Shown here piece by piece: positions 61,992 through 64,000 of a stretch of 64,000 nucleotides of DNA (its first letter is position 1; each line of letters starts with the position of its first letter). The notes under the pieces are model-generated. The model was not told the origin of the DNA. It ran no database searches and saw nothing but the letters and a program-made list of their open reading frames with translations. The translations under genes were made by a program, and so were the position numbers. Origin of the DNA: Alphaproteobacteria bacterium (lineage in GTDB: Bacteria; Pseudomonadota; Alphaproteobacteria; Micavibrionales; Micavibrionaceae); the NCBI GenBank assembly GCA_022763065.1, contig JALEGH010000032.1, positions 1 through 64,000 of the forward strand, given 5' to 3'.

Positions 61992-62946
61992 GATATTTGA
62001 TAAAGGCGGCAGATTTTAAATCTTCCAAATAGCGTTTTTGCAAACGGGTTAGGCGTTCTAGCCCAATGGTGTTGAGCACGTCATCGGGCTGTGGCATGGT
62101 GCTTTCATCAGCAGTGCGGCGTTCACTCACTGTAAGAATATAGTATCCTGACAACCCCTTGATAGGCGGACTGATCTGCCCGTCACTTAAACTTGTGACC
62201 ACCCGGTCCAGCTCCTTGGGCAAATCTCCAGCCTTGATCCAGCCAAGATCGCCGCCACGCGCGGCACTTTCGCTTCTTGAAAATTGCGCCGCCGCCACCT
62301 TAAAAGGCGCACGGCCTGATTTAATCTCGGCAATAATTTTATCTGCCAATGCTTTGATTTCGGCTTCGCTTGTTCCCGGCTCTCCTCCCACGGGTAAGAA
62401 AATTTCACCTGCCAGATATTCGGTTTGCCCCAAATCATCACGGATACGCTCCATACGCGCATTAATATCACTTTCACTCACATCAATTTCAGGCCGCAGA
62501 ACAGAGGTCACCACTTTACTCCACGCAATTTGTGATTTCACCTGATGCAATAGCGTCGATTTGGGAATGCCCTGATGCGTCATGACTTGCTCAAACTGCT
62601 CCGCGCTTAAATTATTTTGTTGCGCCAATGCTGAAAACCCTCTTGCAACGTCTTCTTCGGTCACATTGATATTTTGCCTTTTGGCCTCTTGCAGTTTGAT
62701 TTGTTCTTCAATCAGGCTGTCTATTGCTTGTTGTCTAAATTTCCCGGTATTGGCTGAAGTTGGTTTAACGCCGCCAGAAGCCATCATCAGTTTCATTCGG
62801 TCTTTGACATCGCTTTCGGAGATAGCATCTTCATTCACACTCACGGCAATAGAAAAGTTCTGGGCAGCCGCACTTTGCCCGCCACTCGTTCCGTTGCCAG
62901 TCAGGCAGAACACAAAAAGAAGTAAAATAAAAATACGCATCTTCAT
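61984..62946 (-). CDS. SurA-like periplasmic peptidyl-prolyl isomerase
   Basis: SIAVSVNEDAISESDVKDRMKLM, SRSESAARGGDLGWIKAGDLPKELDRVVTSLSDGQISPPIKGLSGYYIL. Confidence 0.88.
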   Translation of the reverse strand: MKMRIFILLLFVFCLTGNGTSGGQSAAAQNFSIAVSVNEDAISESDVKDRMKLMMASGGVKPTSANTGKFRQQAIDSLIEEQIKLQEAKRQNINVTEEDVARGFSALAQQNNLSAEQFEQVMTHQGIPKSTLLHQVKSQIAWSKVVTSVLRPEIDVSESDINARMERIRDDLGQTEYLAGEIFLPVGGEPGTSEAEIKALADKIIAEIKSGRAPFKVAAAQFSRSESAARGGDLGWIKAGDLPKELDRVVTSLSDGQISPPIKGLSGYYILTVSERRTADESTMPQPDDVLNTIGLERLTRLQKRYLEDLKSAAFIKYRD

Positions 62947-62971
62947 AAAAATAAACTCATCTACAATTGTG

Positions 62972-63937
62972 TCAAAATGACGTTATTTTTTCACCACTAA
63001 AAGGGCCGCCACGCTTATAGCACGACAAATATTCCGGCAAAACACTTTCCATTGCGCTGGGGGCAATCCCTAAATCATCAAATGTTAGCGCCTTATCTGA
63101 TACCACATTATCGCTTTGAAGGGATGTAACCTGATCTCTGGTCAAAAGCGGTTTTGGCATAAGGCTTAAAATGGCGCCTTGAAACTTGGCCACACCCCAA
63201 GGAATAGAAATTAGCGCACGGGGACGGTTTGTTTGTTCAAACAGCCGTCCGTAAATCTCTTTAAAACTCACAATTTCCGGTCCACCGAGTTCATAAATTT
63301 TGTCCTGATAATCCTGTTTTCCTTGCGCACCAGCCCGCACAATTTTGGCAATGGCATGGGCTATATCATCGGCATAGACAGTCTGAAATTTCGTTTCCCC
63401 ACCACCAATAAGCGGCAGCACAGGTAAAAAACAGGAAAGCTTTGCAAATAGGTTAAAAAATCCATCTCCGGGACCAAAAATAACGCTGGGGCGTAGAATT
63501 GTGGTTTTCGGGAATGCCTTGGATACCGCTTCCTCTCCCGCTAATTTTGACTTCGCATATTTGGAATGTGCCTTATCTATCCCGAGCGCCGAAACATGAA
63601 CAAAGCTTTTTACTTCGTGCTTCGCGCAGGCCTTGGCGATACGCTCCGGTACATCAATATGGATGCGGGCGAAATTATTTTTGCCCTTCTCATATAAAAT
63701 CCCGATCAAATTAATAACGGCGTCACACCCCTTCACCAGATCATCTACATCGCCGCCTTCCCTGTAATCACAGGCCACAGGCACAATCTGACCGACATCG
63801 CCGTATGTTTTAAGCTCATAAGCACTTTCGGGGTAGCGCGTGGCTATTTTGATGCGATATCCGGCGCGGGCGAGCTCCTGGGTTACATATTTGCCCAAAA
63901 ATCCCGTACCGCCAAAAATACAGATTATTTTGCTCAT
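62972..63937 (-). CDS. NAD(P)H-binding SDR, complex I NDUFA9-like family
   Basis: ICIFGGTGFLGKYVTQELARAGYRIKIATRYPE, VINLIGILYEKGKNNF, ILRPSVIFGPGDGFFN. Confidence 0.9.
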   Translation of the reverse strand: MSKIICIFGGTGFLGKYVTQELARAGYRIKIATRYPESAYELKTYGDVGQIVPVACDYREGGDVDDLVKGCDAVINLIGILYEKGKNNFARIHIDVPERIAKACAKHEVKSFVHVSALGIDKAHSKYAKSKLAGEEAVSKAFPKTTILRPSVIFGPGDGFFNLFAKLSCFLPVLPLIGGGETKFQTVYADDIAHAIAKIVRAGAQGKQDYQDKIYELGGPEIVSFKEIYGRLFEQTNRPRALISIPWGVAKFQGAILSLMPKPLLTRDQVTSLQSDNVVSDKALTFDDLGIAPSAMESVLPEYLSCYKRGGPFSGEKITSF

Positions 63938-64000
63938 CTATCGTCTCTTTTGATGTCTCTTTATTAATTGGAATGACTATACTGTGCAAAAAGTAAAATG

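Overview
Origin-proximal chromosomal window from an alphaproteobacterium; a Micavibrio/Rhodospirillales-like affiliation is only my inference from protein style. The left part carries the core block mnmG(partial)-mnmE, rho, hemJ-hemH-hemE, then holA, lptE and leuS. Housekeeping genes follow: hslVU, serA/serC/pdxJ/serB, gmk, rsmA, a SurA-like PPIase, tRNA-Ser(GGA) and the prkA-yeaH-spoVR stress operon. Accessory genes include a serralysin-like RTX protease, an Amidase_3 protein, a sulfotransferase and glycosyltransferases. The strongest signals are: (1) four parS-like palindromes (TGTTTCACGTGAAACA) in and beside mnmE. Three are written in the mnmE reading frame as 'VSRE(T/I)', and two sit in identical 30-bp perfect palindromes. 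(2) A candidate oriC upstream of hemE with a TTATACACA DnaA box and clustered TTATCC motifs. (3) A bufferin-type RiPP locus (DUF2282 precursor, DUF692/MNIO enzyme, DUF2063 partner, DoxX protein). Its precursor has an unusual Cys-rich 'KNGC' repeat tail, and a terminator-like hairpin overlaps its stop codon. (4) A 41-bp direct duplication of the tRNA-Ser 3' end. (5) Several divergent enzymes: a SAM-hydrolase-like protein, a subtilase-like protein, a J-less DnaJ zinc-finger protein with eight CxxC motifs, and a response regulator with a degenerate receiver. All calls come from reading the sequence and supplied translations; no searches were run.
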